Shown here in pieces: positions 26,590 through 33,845 of a stretch of 64,000 nucleotides of DNA. The translations under genes and the position numbers were made by a program. The notes beneath the pieces were generated by a model. That model saw only the letters and a list, made by a program, of their open reading frames with translations. It searched no databases and was not told the DNA's origin. Every line of letters starts with the position of its first letter. Within the stretch, counting starts at the first letter, position 1. The stretch comes from Lachnoclostridium phytofermentans (GTDB lineage: Bacteria; Bacillota; Clostridia; Lachnospirales; Lachnospiraceae): assembly GCF_000733755.1 (NCBI RefSeq), contig NZ_JPOF01000007.1, positions 496,001 to 560,000 on the forward strand. Direction: 5' to 3'.

Positions 26590-27528
26590 ATGGAAGATAA
26601 TCATATTGAAGTAATAGGAGTAGATCATGGTTGGGCCAATTGCAAAACGATTGGAAGTGTCTTTATTTCGGGCGTGAAAGAGATTTCAACAGAGCCGGCA
26701 TTGTATGATAATGTCTTGGAATATGAAGATAAGTATTATAAAATCGGCGGTGAGAGATTAGAAGTTAAGGAAACAAAAGTTACAGATGAAAATTATTATC
26801 TGCTAACACTAGCAGCTATTGCAAAAGAACTAAATCGAAGGGGAATGAGAAATGCCAATATATTTTTGGCCGCAGGACTTCCGCTTACTAAATTTGGTAA
26901 GGAGAAACCAGATTTTATTAATTATCTGTTTAAGAATAAGCAAGCTACTTTTCGGTTTGAGAAGGAAACCTACCGTATTACGATTGTTAAGGTAGCAGTA
27001 TTCCCTCAGTGCTATGCAGCTATGGCAGATAAAATGCCAAAAACAAACCGTAAGCAGATTGTTGTAGATATTGGAAGTTGGACAATCGATATTATGCCAA
27101 TTAAAAATTGCTTACCAGATGAATCGTTGTGCGACACGATAGATGAAGGTCTAATTACCTGCATAGGTAACATTAATAATCAGTGTGTCAGACAGTTAAG
27201 TGGCAAGATTGATGAAAGTGATATTATCCAGATTATGATGGATGGAAAGAGTGATTTAGATATGGCATATCAGAAAATTGTTACGAAAGAAATTGAAGAA
27301 TTTGCTGAAGGTATCTATAAGAAATTGATTGCTCATGGTTACAATCTGAATACAACACCGATTACTTTTGTTGGTGGTGGAGCAACAGTCATGAAGCTTT
27401 TTGGAAGTAGGAAGCAGAGTAATATTAATTACCTGGAAGATATTAAGGCGAATGCAAAAGGCTATGAATTTCTCGCTAAAGTATTTTTAAGTTCGAAACG
27501 AGGAGGCGGATTAAATGGCAAATCGTAA
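26590..27528 (+). CDS. ParM/AlfA-like plasmid segregation actin
   Basis: 312-residue actin-fold ATPase. The first phosphate loop is GVDHGWANCKT, phosphate 2 is VVDIGSWTIDI, and the adenosine loop is TFVGGGATVMKLFG, all in the expected order. Such proteins form filaments that push plasmid copies apart. The ATG at 26590 has GGAGG ten bases upstream; earlier in-frame ATGs (26533, 26563) would add an Arg-rich stretch unlike the family. The ParR-like gene overlaps its end by 14 bases, the usual ParM-ParR order. No obvious parC repeat array is visible next to it. Confidence 0.87.
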   Translation: MEDNHIEVIGVDHGWANCKTIGSVFISGVKEISTEPALYDNVLEYEDKYYKIGGERLEVKETKVTDENYYLLTLAAIAKELNRRGMRNANIFLAAGLPLTKFGKEKPDFINYLFKNKQATFRFEKETYRITIVKVAVFPQCYAAMADKMPKTNRKQIVVDIGSWTIDIMPIKNCLPDESLCDTIDEGLITCIGNINNQCVRQLSGKIDESDIIQIMMDGKSDLDMAYQKIVTKEIEEFAEGIYKKLIAHGYNLNTTPITFVGGGATVMKLFGSRKQSNINYLEDIKANAKGYEFLAKVFLSSKRGGGLNGKS

Positions 27529-27946
27529 GGACGAAGGAGATTATCACAATGTAAGGTGTAGCAGGAATAATCCGCAGCATGTGTATGTGAATAAGATATT
27601 GAGCGATTTAAATATGGATATCTATAAATCTAAGAATCAATTTATTATTGATGCAGTTGAGGCATATTGCAGAATGTTAAATCAAGATGATCTTACAGTA
27701 AATGCAACAATTGAGCGGGCTAGAAAAGAAGGCTATGTTAGGAGGAAAGATTTAGATGAAATTAAAAAAGATATTTGCAGTAGAGTTGTTAAAGAAGTGC
27801 AACAGGAAGTAATATCTATGTTAGGAACTGCTTTAGCTGCAAAACAGTCAGTAAATGTAACAGAAGAAACAATTAAGGTTAAAGAAGATAACTTTGGTGA
27901 AGTAAATGATGCTGTTGTCGGCTTAGCAACAAATTGGGTTGAATAA
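27515..27946 (+). CDS. ParR-like centromere-binding adaptor
   Basis: 143 residues, starting at an ATG after AGGAGG inside the ParM-like gene. The N-terminal half looks like a ribbon-helix-helix fold (NNPQHVYVNKILSDLN, then KSKNQFIIDAVEAYCRML), as in ParR proteins that link DNA to the ParM filament. The C-terminal half is a charged helix with a low-conservation tail. Identity rests mainly on position after the ParM-like gene and the N-terminal pattern. Confidence 0.75.
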   Translation: MANRKDEGDYHNVRCSRNNPQHVYVNKILSDLNMDIYKSKNQFIIDAVEAYCRMLNQDDLTVNATIERARKEGYVRRKDLDEIKKDICSRVVKEVQQEVISMLGTALAAKQSVNVTEETIKVKEDNFGEVNDAVVGLATNWVE

Positions 27947-27959
27947 ATGGAGGTACATT

Positions 27960-28136
27960 ATGGCAAAGAACATAATAATCAAAATTGGATGTGTTTTATT
28001 AATGATATTAAAGGGAATTGTATGGAGTGCGCTTGCAGTACTTAAGCTTGCACTGGAATTCCTCAAAGTTACACTTTTGTTATTTGGTCTTGTCATGAGA
28101 GTATTTCTTGCATTTGTAAGGGTAGGAACAGCGTAA
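27960..28136 (+). CDS. Small hydrophobic protein, 58 residues
   Basis: ATG at 27960 follows TGGAGG with 7 bases' spacing. A Lys-rich start and two hydrophobic stretches (about residues 5-22 and 28-50) suggest a hairpin membrane protein. Function unknown. It overlaps nothing and sits 13 bases after the ParR-like gene. Confidence 0.6.
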   Translation: MAKNIIIKIGCVLLMILKGIVWSALAVLKLALEFLKVTLLLFGLVMRVFLAFVRVGTA

Positions 28137-28149
28137 GGAGGTGAAGCTT

Positions 28150-28236
28150 ATGCTAGTAGCTGGATTCAAGGAATATTTAAAGAACCGCAGGTTTGTGCAG
28201 TATTTCTATAAACTGCAAAAACAGATGATTCGTTAG
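28150..28236 (+). CDS. Tiny cationic ORF, 28 residues
   Basis: ATG after a strong AAGGAGGTG. The peptide (starts MLVAGFKEYLKNRRFV) is basic and aromatic, with no membrane helix. It is followed at once by another ribosome site (AGGAGG, 28235-28240). It may be a real small protein or a translated leader; I cannot tell which. Confidence 0.45.
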   Translation: MLVAGFKEYLKNRRFVQYFYKLQKQMIR

Positions 28237-28246
28237 GAGGATGAAG

Positions 28247-28416
28247 ATGCATTTTATACGGGACAAACCATAGGTTGTCTCCGTGTAACCGAATAGAAAG
28301 TCTAAGGACTTCCATCTGTATAGTGGATAGGTTTGAAACGGAAAACAACCAAGCCTATCCCTTATAGAAGGAGTGGATAGGCGTCGTAAACAGCTTGAAA
28401 TATAGCTGTTTTTTTA
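28247..28416 (+). promoter_or_regulatory. Attenuator-like leader before the pilin genes, with an 8-codon leader ORF
   Basis: GGAGG precedes ATG at 28247, which opens an 8-codon ORF (MHFIRDKP, stop at 28271) whose end lies inside a hairpin (28258-28284). Downstream, CCTATCC (28354-28360) can pair either with GGATAGG at 28325-28331 or with GGATAGG at 28375-28381. A terminator follows: AAACAGCT and AGCTGTTT around 28388-28411 with a T-run. A leader ORF, mutually exclusive stems and a terminator make the layout of a transcription attenuator. The pilin genes begin 44 bases later. Confidence 0.6.
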
Positions 28417-28459
28417 TTACGCATAATTATAACAAATTAGAAAGAATGAGGATTAGAAA

Positions 28460-28630
28460 ATGAAAGAGATTTTTGAACAGTATGGATCAGTAATTATTGC
28501 AGCAGTAGCAATTAGCGCGTTAGTAGCCATCATCGTAATGCTTTTAGCAACAGATGGAGTAGTAGCAAACTCCTTTAAGAACTTGATCGACAGCTTCTTT
28601 AACAGAGCAGCAAGCACGATTACAGGCTAA
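28460..28630 (+). CDS. Pilin-like small membrane protein, copy 1 (56 residues)
   Basis: Starts MKEIFEQYGSVIIAAVAISA: a short polar leader ending in Gly9, one long hydrophobic helix (about 10-31), then a polar amphipathic tail ending in STITG. This is the layout of Flp/Tad pilins and other class III pilins, but no known pilin family is matched by name. The ATG follows GAGGA at a 9-10 base spacing. It is the first gene after the attenuator-like leader and lies ahead of the CpaF-type ATPase. Confidence 0.7.
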   Translation: MKEIFEQYGSVIIAAVAISALVAIIVMLLATDGVVANSFKNLIDSFFNRAASTITG

Positions 28631-28685
28631 TTACAGTAACTCAGTAAACCAATAACAACAAATTAGAAAGAATGAGGAATAGAGA

Positions 28686-28856
28686 ATGAAAGAGATTTTT
28701 GAACAGTATGGATCAGTAATTATAGCAGCAGTAGCAATCAGTGCATTAGTCGCCATCATCGTGATGCTTTTAGCAACAGATGGAGTAGTAGCAAACTCCT
28801 TTAAGAATCTGATCGACAGCTTCTTTAACAGAGCAGCTAGTACGATTACAGGTTAA
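28686..28856 (+). CDS. Pilin-like small membrane protein, copy 2 (56 residues)
   Basis: Encodes the same 56 residues as copy 1, from a DNA sequence differing by scattered synonymous changes, so the protein has been held constant since duplication. The ribosome site and leader are copied too. Two identical genes may simply raise dosage of a major subunit. Confidence 0.7.
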   Translation: MKEIFEQYGSVIIAAVAISALVAIIVMLLATDGVVANSFKNLIDSFFNRAASTITG

Positions 28857-28929
28857 TTTAGCAGATCAGATAGTTTATCGAAAAAATCACACAGAGAGGG
28901 GATAAGTTCCCCTCTTGGAAAGGAGTTTT

Positions 28930-29973
28930 ATGGAACGTACTACAAAATGGGAATTGGTACCCGCACATTTTGGACCGCTTTGGTCCTATGTGGAAGATGA
29001 TGAAATCACAGATATTGATTTTAATGGCAGAGACCTTTGGATTACCAATACTGCAAATGAAAGAATTAAAGTGGAGGATCACGGTGTTACAAGAGAGTTT
29101 ATTGAGAAGTTCAGCCATTATATTGCCAACAACGTAAGTAAGGCATTTAACAAAGTGGAAAATCTGTTAGAAGCAGATACGGATACTCTTAGAATCAGCA
29201 TTGTCCATGAATCCTCTGCGATTTCAGGAAGATCAGTTTGTATCAGAAAAACACTTCCGATTGTCCGAATGACCAGGGAGAGCATGATTACCGACGGATA
29301 TTGTAGCGAGGAAATATTGGAGCTTCTTACAAACTGTGTGAAAGCTCGTATGAATTTTGTGTTCTGTGGAGAACCGGGAGTTGGAAAGACAGAAGGGATA
29401 AAATTCTTTTCTCAGTATATTTCAGAAAGTGAAAGAGTGATTACCATAGAGGATACACCGGAACTTCATTATCGTGAGATTAACCCAGATAAAGACTGTG
29501 TGGAGCTAATGGTATCAGAAGGATTTGGTTACACAAAGGCAATTAAGACAAGTCTACGTCAGAATCCAAAGTGGCTGATGTTATCGGAAGCCAGATCTGT
29601 GGAAGTGAAATATTTGCTGGAGAGCCTATCAACAGGAATTAGAGGATTTACCACCATTCATACGGATGATGTAAGAAAGATACCAGATCGAATCTTAAAC
29701 ATGCTTGAGAGTAGGATGGATGCTGACCGAATGGAAAATGATATTTATATGTTTATTGATGTAGGAATCCTAATCCGCAAGAAGCAAATGGAGGATGGAA
29801 AGGTACACAGATATATTGATCAAGTTTGCTTTTTTTACAGAGAAGATGGTAAAAATATAACTTTTCCAGCGGTTTTGAATGGTAAGCTTGTAGAAAAAAA
29901 TCTTCCAAATCCGGTACTTGAGAAATTTGAACGTGTGGAAATCTTACCATTTACCTGTAAAGGAGGGAACTGA
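28930..29973 (+). CDS. CpaF/TadA (VirB11-type) secretion ATPase
   Basis: 347 residues, starting at an ATG after GGAAAGGAG. A short N-terminal domain (YVEDDEITDIDFNGRDLWIT) is typical of the CpaF/TadA group. The RecA-like domain has Walker A GEPGVGKT (Lys153), the aspartate box EDTPELHYREIN and the His box GFTTIHTDD. These ATPases power pilus assembly or secretion across the membrane. It follows the pilin-like pair and precedes the platform protein, as in tad loci. It is distinct from the VirB4 and VirD4 ATPases of the transfer region. Confidence 0.9.
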   Translation: MERTTKWELVPAHFGPLWSYVEDDEITDIDFNGRDLWITNTANERIKVEDHGVTREFIEKFSHYIANNVSKAFNKVENLLEADTDTLRISIVHESSAISGRSVCIRKTLPIVRMTRESMITDGYCSEEILELLTNCVKARMNFVFCGEPGVGKTEGIKFFSQYISESERVITIEDTPELHYREINPDKDCVELMVSEGFGYTKAIKTSLRQNPKWLMLSEARSVEVKYLLESLSTGIRGFTTIHTDDVRKIPDRILNMLESRMDADRMENDIYMFIDVGILIRKKQMEDGKVHRYIDQVCFFYREDGKNITFPAVLNGKLVEKNLPNPVLEKFERVEILPFTCKGGN

Positions 29974-29975
29974 TT

Positions 29976-31460
29976 ATGAAGAAAAAGAGTGGAATTAAGT
30001 ATCTCAGATACCGAAATCTGACTCAGGAGTTAGCAAAGTACGGGTATGAGTATACACCGAAAAAAGCCCTGTTTGCATATGGAATGATTGTTCTAGTGGC
30101 AGCTATTTTTGGACTGTTATATAAACTGGAGCTGCCATATATAGCTGCAATTGGAATTATCGGTTTGGTCTTTTCTCCAATGGTTATCTTACAGACGATG
30201 AAGGGAAGATACCACACCACCATGTTTTCCTTGGCGAATAACTATATGGAGCAGTTTTTGTATTCTTTTAAGAGGAATGGAACTGTTTTAAATGCTTTAT
30301 TAGAGACAGCAACAATTTTTGATGAAGGAATATTTCATGAAGCTTTAGAGAGAGCCATAGAGCATATTCAGTATACAACGGATAGTGAAGATCCCGAGAG
30401 AGAAGCCTTAGATATAGTAGGAGAATTTTTTCACTGTGAGAGAATCGATGCAATACACTCCTTTGTTATCGGTGCCCAGAGACGAGGTGGAGATGCAGGA
30501 GGAAGCATTTTATTGCTTGCGAAGAATAGAGCAATGTGGGCGGAAAGAGTAATGAATCTTCAGAAAGAATTTCAGATTGTAAAGCGAAATATTATGATTG
30601 CGCTGGTTGCTACAATGCTCATATGTATACTTCCACTTTATCTACTTGGTGGGAATTTGGATATTAGTTCAATTCCACTTTGCCAGATATCTGCGGTAGT
30701 ACTAATTGGAATCTGTATGCTGATTTATGTGAAAGCAGATAAGAAACTTTGCAGAAGCTGGATTGAGAAAGAAGTGGACAGTACCGGAATGGGTAAAAAA
30801 TATCTTCAGGTCAGAGATTACGATGAAGCAAAGGAGGCGAAGAGTAGCCAGAGGATGGCAATTATTCCAGTCATTCTTTTTATCGGTGCTTTTATTTATT
30901 TTAAAAATAGCGCAATCTTGGTAGTTGGAGTTGTTGTGGTGTTATTCTTCTTAAATCAACATAAAATCGGTCATAATCTTGCTATGAAAAAGGTAGCAAG
31001 GGAGATTGAAAAGCAGTTTCCAAACTGGCTGATGGAAGTGGCGTTATTGTTACAGACAGACAATGTTCAGATGGCAATCCGTAAATCTATGGATAGTGCT
31101 CCAGAGGTACTAGTGTATGCATTGGAAGATTTGATTGATCAGTTAGAGGAAGATCCTAATGCTATTGAACCGTATCACAGATTTTTGAAAGAATATCGTA
31201 ACCCTGACGTGCAGTCAGCCATGAAAATGTTATATGCACTTTCTAGTGGGAATGCAGGAGATGTTACAAAACAGGTAGAGGAATTGATTGACCGTAACAA
31301 TGCAATGATGGATAAGGCAGAAAAATTAGAGCAGGAGGATAAGATTGCCGGAATGAAGGTATATATCTTACTACCATCCTTATTAGCTTCTTTTAAGTTG
31401 ATGGTGGATATGGCACTGCTATTAGTAGTGTTCCTTCAAAATCTGACCTTTGGAATGTAG
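29976..31460 (+). CDS. Fused TadB-TadC-like type II secretion F-domain platform protein
   Basis: 494 residues with two halves of similar design. Each has a hydrophobic hairpin at its start and a soluble helical GspF-like domain: first FSLANNYMEQFLYSFKRNGTV, then EIEKQFPNWLMEVALLLQTD. Membrane segments lie around 30-65, 200-245, 290-325 and 465-490. In classical tad loci TadB and TadC are separate proteins. AAAGGAGGG precedes the ATG; the ATPase gene ends 2 bases upstream. The product would be the inner-membrane platform for the CpaF-type ATPase. Confidence 0.85.
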   Translation: MKKKSGIKYLRYRNLTQELAKYGYEYTPKKALFAYGMIVLVAAIFGLLYKLELPYIAAIGIIGLVFSPMVILQTMKGRYHTTMFSLANNYMEQFLYSFKRNGTVLNALLETATIFDEGIFHEALERAIEHIQYTTDSEDPEREALDIVGEFFHCERIDAIHSFVIGAQRRGGDAGGSILLLAKNRAMWAERVMNLQKEFQIVKRNIMIALVATMLICILPLYLLGGNLDISSIPLCQISAVVLIGICMLIYVKADKKLCRSWIEKEVDSTGMGKKYLQVRDYDEAKEAKSSQRMAIIPVILFIGAFIYFKNSAILVVGVVVVLFFLNQHKIGHNLAMKKVAREIEKQFPNWLMEVALLLQTDNVQMAIRKSMDSAPEVLVYALEDLIDQLEEDPNAIEPYHRFLKEYRNPDVQSAMKMLYALSSGNAGDVTKQVEELIDRNNAMMDKAEKLEQEDKIAGMKVYILLPSLLASFKLMVDMALLLVVFLQNLTFGM

Positions 31461-31472
31461 GAGGAAGAGATT

Positions 31473-31814
31473 ATGAGTACAACGATAAAGACGTATGTGG
31501 GCATTTTCATACTCCTGGTATCCGTATTTTCTATGGCTGGAGTGATGTCAGCCTGTATTGATGCAAATAATGCAAGGGACTTTCATGCTTCTGTAATGGC
31601 AGAGATAGAAGATTCCAATTTTGCACCAAGTGTAATCAGTTCATGTGAAGAGCAAGCAGAAAATGCAGGATATGAATTGTTAATTGACAGTAACAGTGTA
31701 GTCAAAGATGAAGATGGGAAACCGACTCTGATGGAAGTAATCTTAAAATATGAATATCATATTGATTTCTTTGGAGTGATAAGTTCTCAGCAGATTCGAG
31801 GATTTGCAAGGTAG
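31473..31814 (+). CDS. TadE-like minor pilin or pseudopilin (113 residues)
   Basis: One N-terminal hydrophobic helix (FILLVSVFSMAGVMSACI, about 9-28) followed by an extracytoplasmic domain of mixed strand pattern ending in an Arg-rich tip. The layout matches TadE-type proteins of tad loci, but sequence identity is not conclusive. AGGAGG precedes the ATG, and the gene fits between the platform and the short pilin-like genes. Confidence 0.62.
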   Translation: MSTTIKTYVGIFILLVSVFSMAGVMSACIDANNARDFHASVMAEIEDSNFAPSVISSCEEQAENAGYELLIDSNSVVKDEDGKPTLMEVILKYEYHIDFFGVISSQQIRGFAR

Positions 31815-31828
31815 AGGAGGGGGAGACG

Positions 31829-31933
31829 ATGAAGTTAATTATGGAGCAGTTTGGAAGTAGCATTATTTATGCGATTGCAGGAAGTGGAATGGCAGCAATT
31901 CTGATTGGTTTTTTAAAAGTAATCAGTAGTTAG
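31829..31933 (+). CDS. Pilin-like micro-protein, 34 residues
   Basis: Starts MKLIMEQFGSSIIYAIAG, sharing the M-K-x-I-x-E-Q-[FY]-G head with the duplicated pilins, then a single helix and a short polar end. A strong GGAGGGGGAG site precedes it. It has almost no ectodomain, so it could be a truncated or accessory subunit. Confidence 0.6.
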   Translation: MKLIMEQFGSSIIYAIAGSGMAAILIGFLKVISS

Positions 31934-31942
31934 GAGGAAAGG

Positions 31943-32095
31943 ATGCAAGAAATATTTGAAGAATATGGAGAGTTTATAATTGAAGTAATCAGTGGTGTGC
32001 TTTTACTTGGAATACTTGCTCTTTTCCTTTTAGGAACGCCAATGATCACAATGATACAGAAATTTATCACGAGTGTGTTAGGAGGCGGTATGTAA
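31943..32095 (+). CDS. Pilin-like small protein, 50 residues
   Basis: Starts MQEIFEEYGEFIIEVISG: the same head as the other pilin-like genes. Counting from the residue after Gly9, glutamate occupies position +5, the hallmark residue of type IV pilins, which the other copies lack. Ribosome site AGGAGGAAAGG. Ends one base before the next start. Confidence 0.62.
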   Translation: MQEIFEEYGEFIIEVISGVLLLGILALFLLGTPMITMIQKFITSVLGGGM

Positions 32096-32096
32096 A

Positions 32097-32633
32097 ATGA
32101 AAGTGATATTTCAGGAGTTTGGAACAGCCATTATTGCAATTATAACAGCCGCTCTTATCATTGGAATTTTATTTGGAATTTCGGTATCAGGTAGGCATGG
32201 AATTCTAGAAATTGCAGGTGCAGCAACAAACAAAGAAGAGATTAATTATATTTCTTATAGTGACTTTGATTCAGTAGTCATATGGCATAATAGAACCAAA
32301 CCGGTTGCAGGATATACAGCAACTTTCGGAAGATTCTTTGCAATCGAAAATGCAAATTTTTTAGAACGATATTATGCAAAGGATATGGAAGGCAGTATTT
32401 ATCCAATGGATGAAGTAATCATTGCAAAGTTGTTTACAAATAATATGTTTGGTAAAATATTAGACATCAGAAAAGCAGATGGAACAAGTGTTATGAGTGC
32501 TTATTCAGAGGCTAATGGAAGTATCCGCTTTCCCAGTGCAGGAGTCTATGAGGTCTATTTCCAGATCAGAGACAGAGAAAATCTGACCAGTGTCTGGAAG
32601 ATACCGATTGCTGTGGATGAGAGGAGAAATTAG
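32097..32633 (+). CDS. Pilin-like protein with an extended extracytoplasmic domain (178 residues)
   Basis: Head MKVIFQEFGTAIIAIITA follows the family pattern. After the helix comes a domain of about 145 residues with SVVIWHNRTKPVAGYTATFG and a beta-rich C-terminal half, exposed outside. Could be a minor or tip pilin. It starts one base after the previous stop, which implies coupled translation. Confidence 0.65.
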   Translation: MKVIFQEFGTAIIAIITAALIIGILFGISVSGRHGILEIAGAATNKEEINYISYSDFDSVVIWHNRTKPVAGYTATFGRFFAIENANFLERYYAKDMEGSIYPMDEVIIAKLFTNNMFGKILDIRKADGTSVMSAYSEANGSIRFPSAGVYEVYFQIRDRENLTSVWKIPIAVDERRN

Positions 32634-32636
32634 CCG

Positions 32637-33035
32637 ATGAAGAGTGTGTTTTTAGGATTTGGAATCACGATTTGTTCTATTATATCTATTGTTATCGTCA
32701 TGACTCTTTGTGGTACTAATATAAGGCAGAATGAGTTGAATAGGGCAGTTGATAGTGCAATAAAGGATACGGTGGAGAATCAGTTTGATGACACAACCTA
32801 TTCTGTAAATAGCAATGATGAGTTTGTGACTGATTTTATGGAAGATTTGTTAGTGCAAATTAATTCGGATTGTTCCGTGGTAGTAAATGTACTGGATGTA
32901 GATTATCAAAAGGGTCTATTATCCGTTGAAGTGATTGAAAAATATATACATCCCATTGGAACAGAAGGGAAAGTTTCCGTAAAGCGAACGGTAATTATGG
33001 AGCAATATACTGTGCCAATTGGTGGGGCAAGATGA
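32637..33035 (+). CDS. TadE/TadG-like minor pilin (132 residues)
   Basis: Head MKSVFLGFGITICSIISIV keeps the x-F-x-x-FG pattern and a single helix. The ectodomain (strands such as SVVVNVLDVDYQKGLLSVEV) resembles the 113-residue protein encoded at 31473. The stop of the previous gene and this ATG are 3 bases apart. Confidence 0.6.
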   Translation: MKSVFLGFGITICSIISIVIVMTLCGTNIRQNELNRAVDSAIKDTVENQFDDTTYSVNSNDEFVTDFMEDLLVQINSDCSVVVNVLDVDYQKGLLSVEVIEKYIHPIGTEGKVSVKRTVIMEQYTVPIGGAR

Positions 33036-33054
33036 AATTAGAAGGAGGATTTGG

Positions 33055-33831
33055 ATGAAAGAGCCGTTAAAGAAGTTTTGGAAGAACCACTGGAAACCAG
33101 TGATTGCAGTGATTGTTTTGACAATATTAGTTGTTGGTATTGTTGTTTATAACAATTGGGATTCAAAAAACAATCCAGTTGAAGTAGTAGCAGATACAGG
33201 TATGATAGGTGCTAACATATCAGAGGAACCTCAGATAACAGAAGAGATAACAAGTGCTGTAGTAGAAAAGTCGACAGTTACAGAGAATGCTACAAAGGAA
33301 GTAACAGAAGCTGCTTCTGTCATAGAAAGCAAGCCGACAGTGAAACCGGAAGTCGAAGATAAGAATAATACAAAACCCAACAATGAAGATTCTAATGAGA
33401 AAGGAACAACAGAGAAGCAGTCAGAAGAACCAGAAGCTACGTCAACTACAATGCCAACAGTAAATCCCGTACAAGAAAATAAGTACGTTCCAATTTCAGA
33501 GGGATGGAAAGCTTCTGAGACAGCAAAGGGAGACATAACATCTGCTCAAAAGGCAGATATAGATAGTATGATTGAAAGCTGGAAGAGTCGGACCATGTCT
33601 GATACAGAACTGAAAGAAAAAATCGTATCATATTTGGAGGAGCAAGGTATTGAGTGTATGGAAGTTAGCGTTACCAGTAAAGGATATGCACTGTATGATG
33701 CATTACCGGAAGTTGATTTAAGAGATGGTGGCAATTTGTATTCTTTTGTAGGAACTTACAGCACGGGAAAGCAGAATCCGGATGGAACCAATAAGACGGT
33801 GTGTTACAATTGGTCTGCATTTGTATTTTAG
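33055..33831 (+). CDS. Single-pass membrane protein with Thr/Glu-rich extracytoplasmic stalk
   Basis: 258 residues from an ATG after GAAGGAGGA. A Lys-rich start precedes one helix (about 14-33). Then comes a disordered stalk rich in Thr, Glu, Pro and Ser (about 60-150) and a compact C-terminal domain with two Cys (IECMEV and TVCYNW), possibly a disulfide pair. Secreted stalk proteins of this form span the cell wall. It is the penultimate gene of the Tad-like island and may couple the pilus to the surface. No family is recognised. Confidence 0.7.
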   Translation: MKEPLKKFWKNHWKPVIAVIVLTILVVGIVVYNNWDSKNNPVEVVADTGMIGANISEEPQITEEITSAVVEKSTVTENATKEVTEAASVIESKPTVKPEVEDKNNTKPNNEDSNEKGTTEKQSEEPEATSTTMPTVNPVQENKYVPISEGWKASETAKGDITSAQKADIDSMIESWKSRTMSDTELKEKIVSYLEEQGIECMEVSVTSKGYALYDALPEVDLRDGGNLYSFVGTYSTGKQNPDGTNKTVCYNWSAFVF

Positions 33832-33845
33832 GAGGAATTGAATAA

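Larger units (their letters stand above)
28431..28856 (+). repeat. Tandem duplication containing the two pilin-like genes
   Basis: Two units offset by exactly 226 bases, including the shared ribosome-site leader (AACAAATTAGAAAGAATGAGG). DNA differs at scattered, mainly silent positions while the proteins are identical. Confidence 0.9.
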
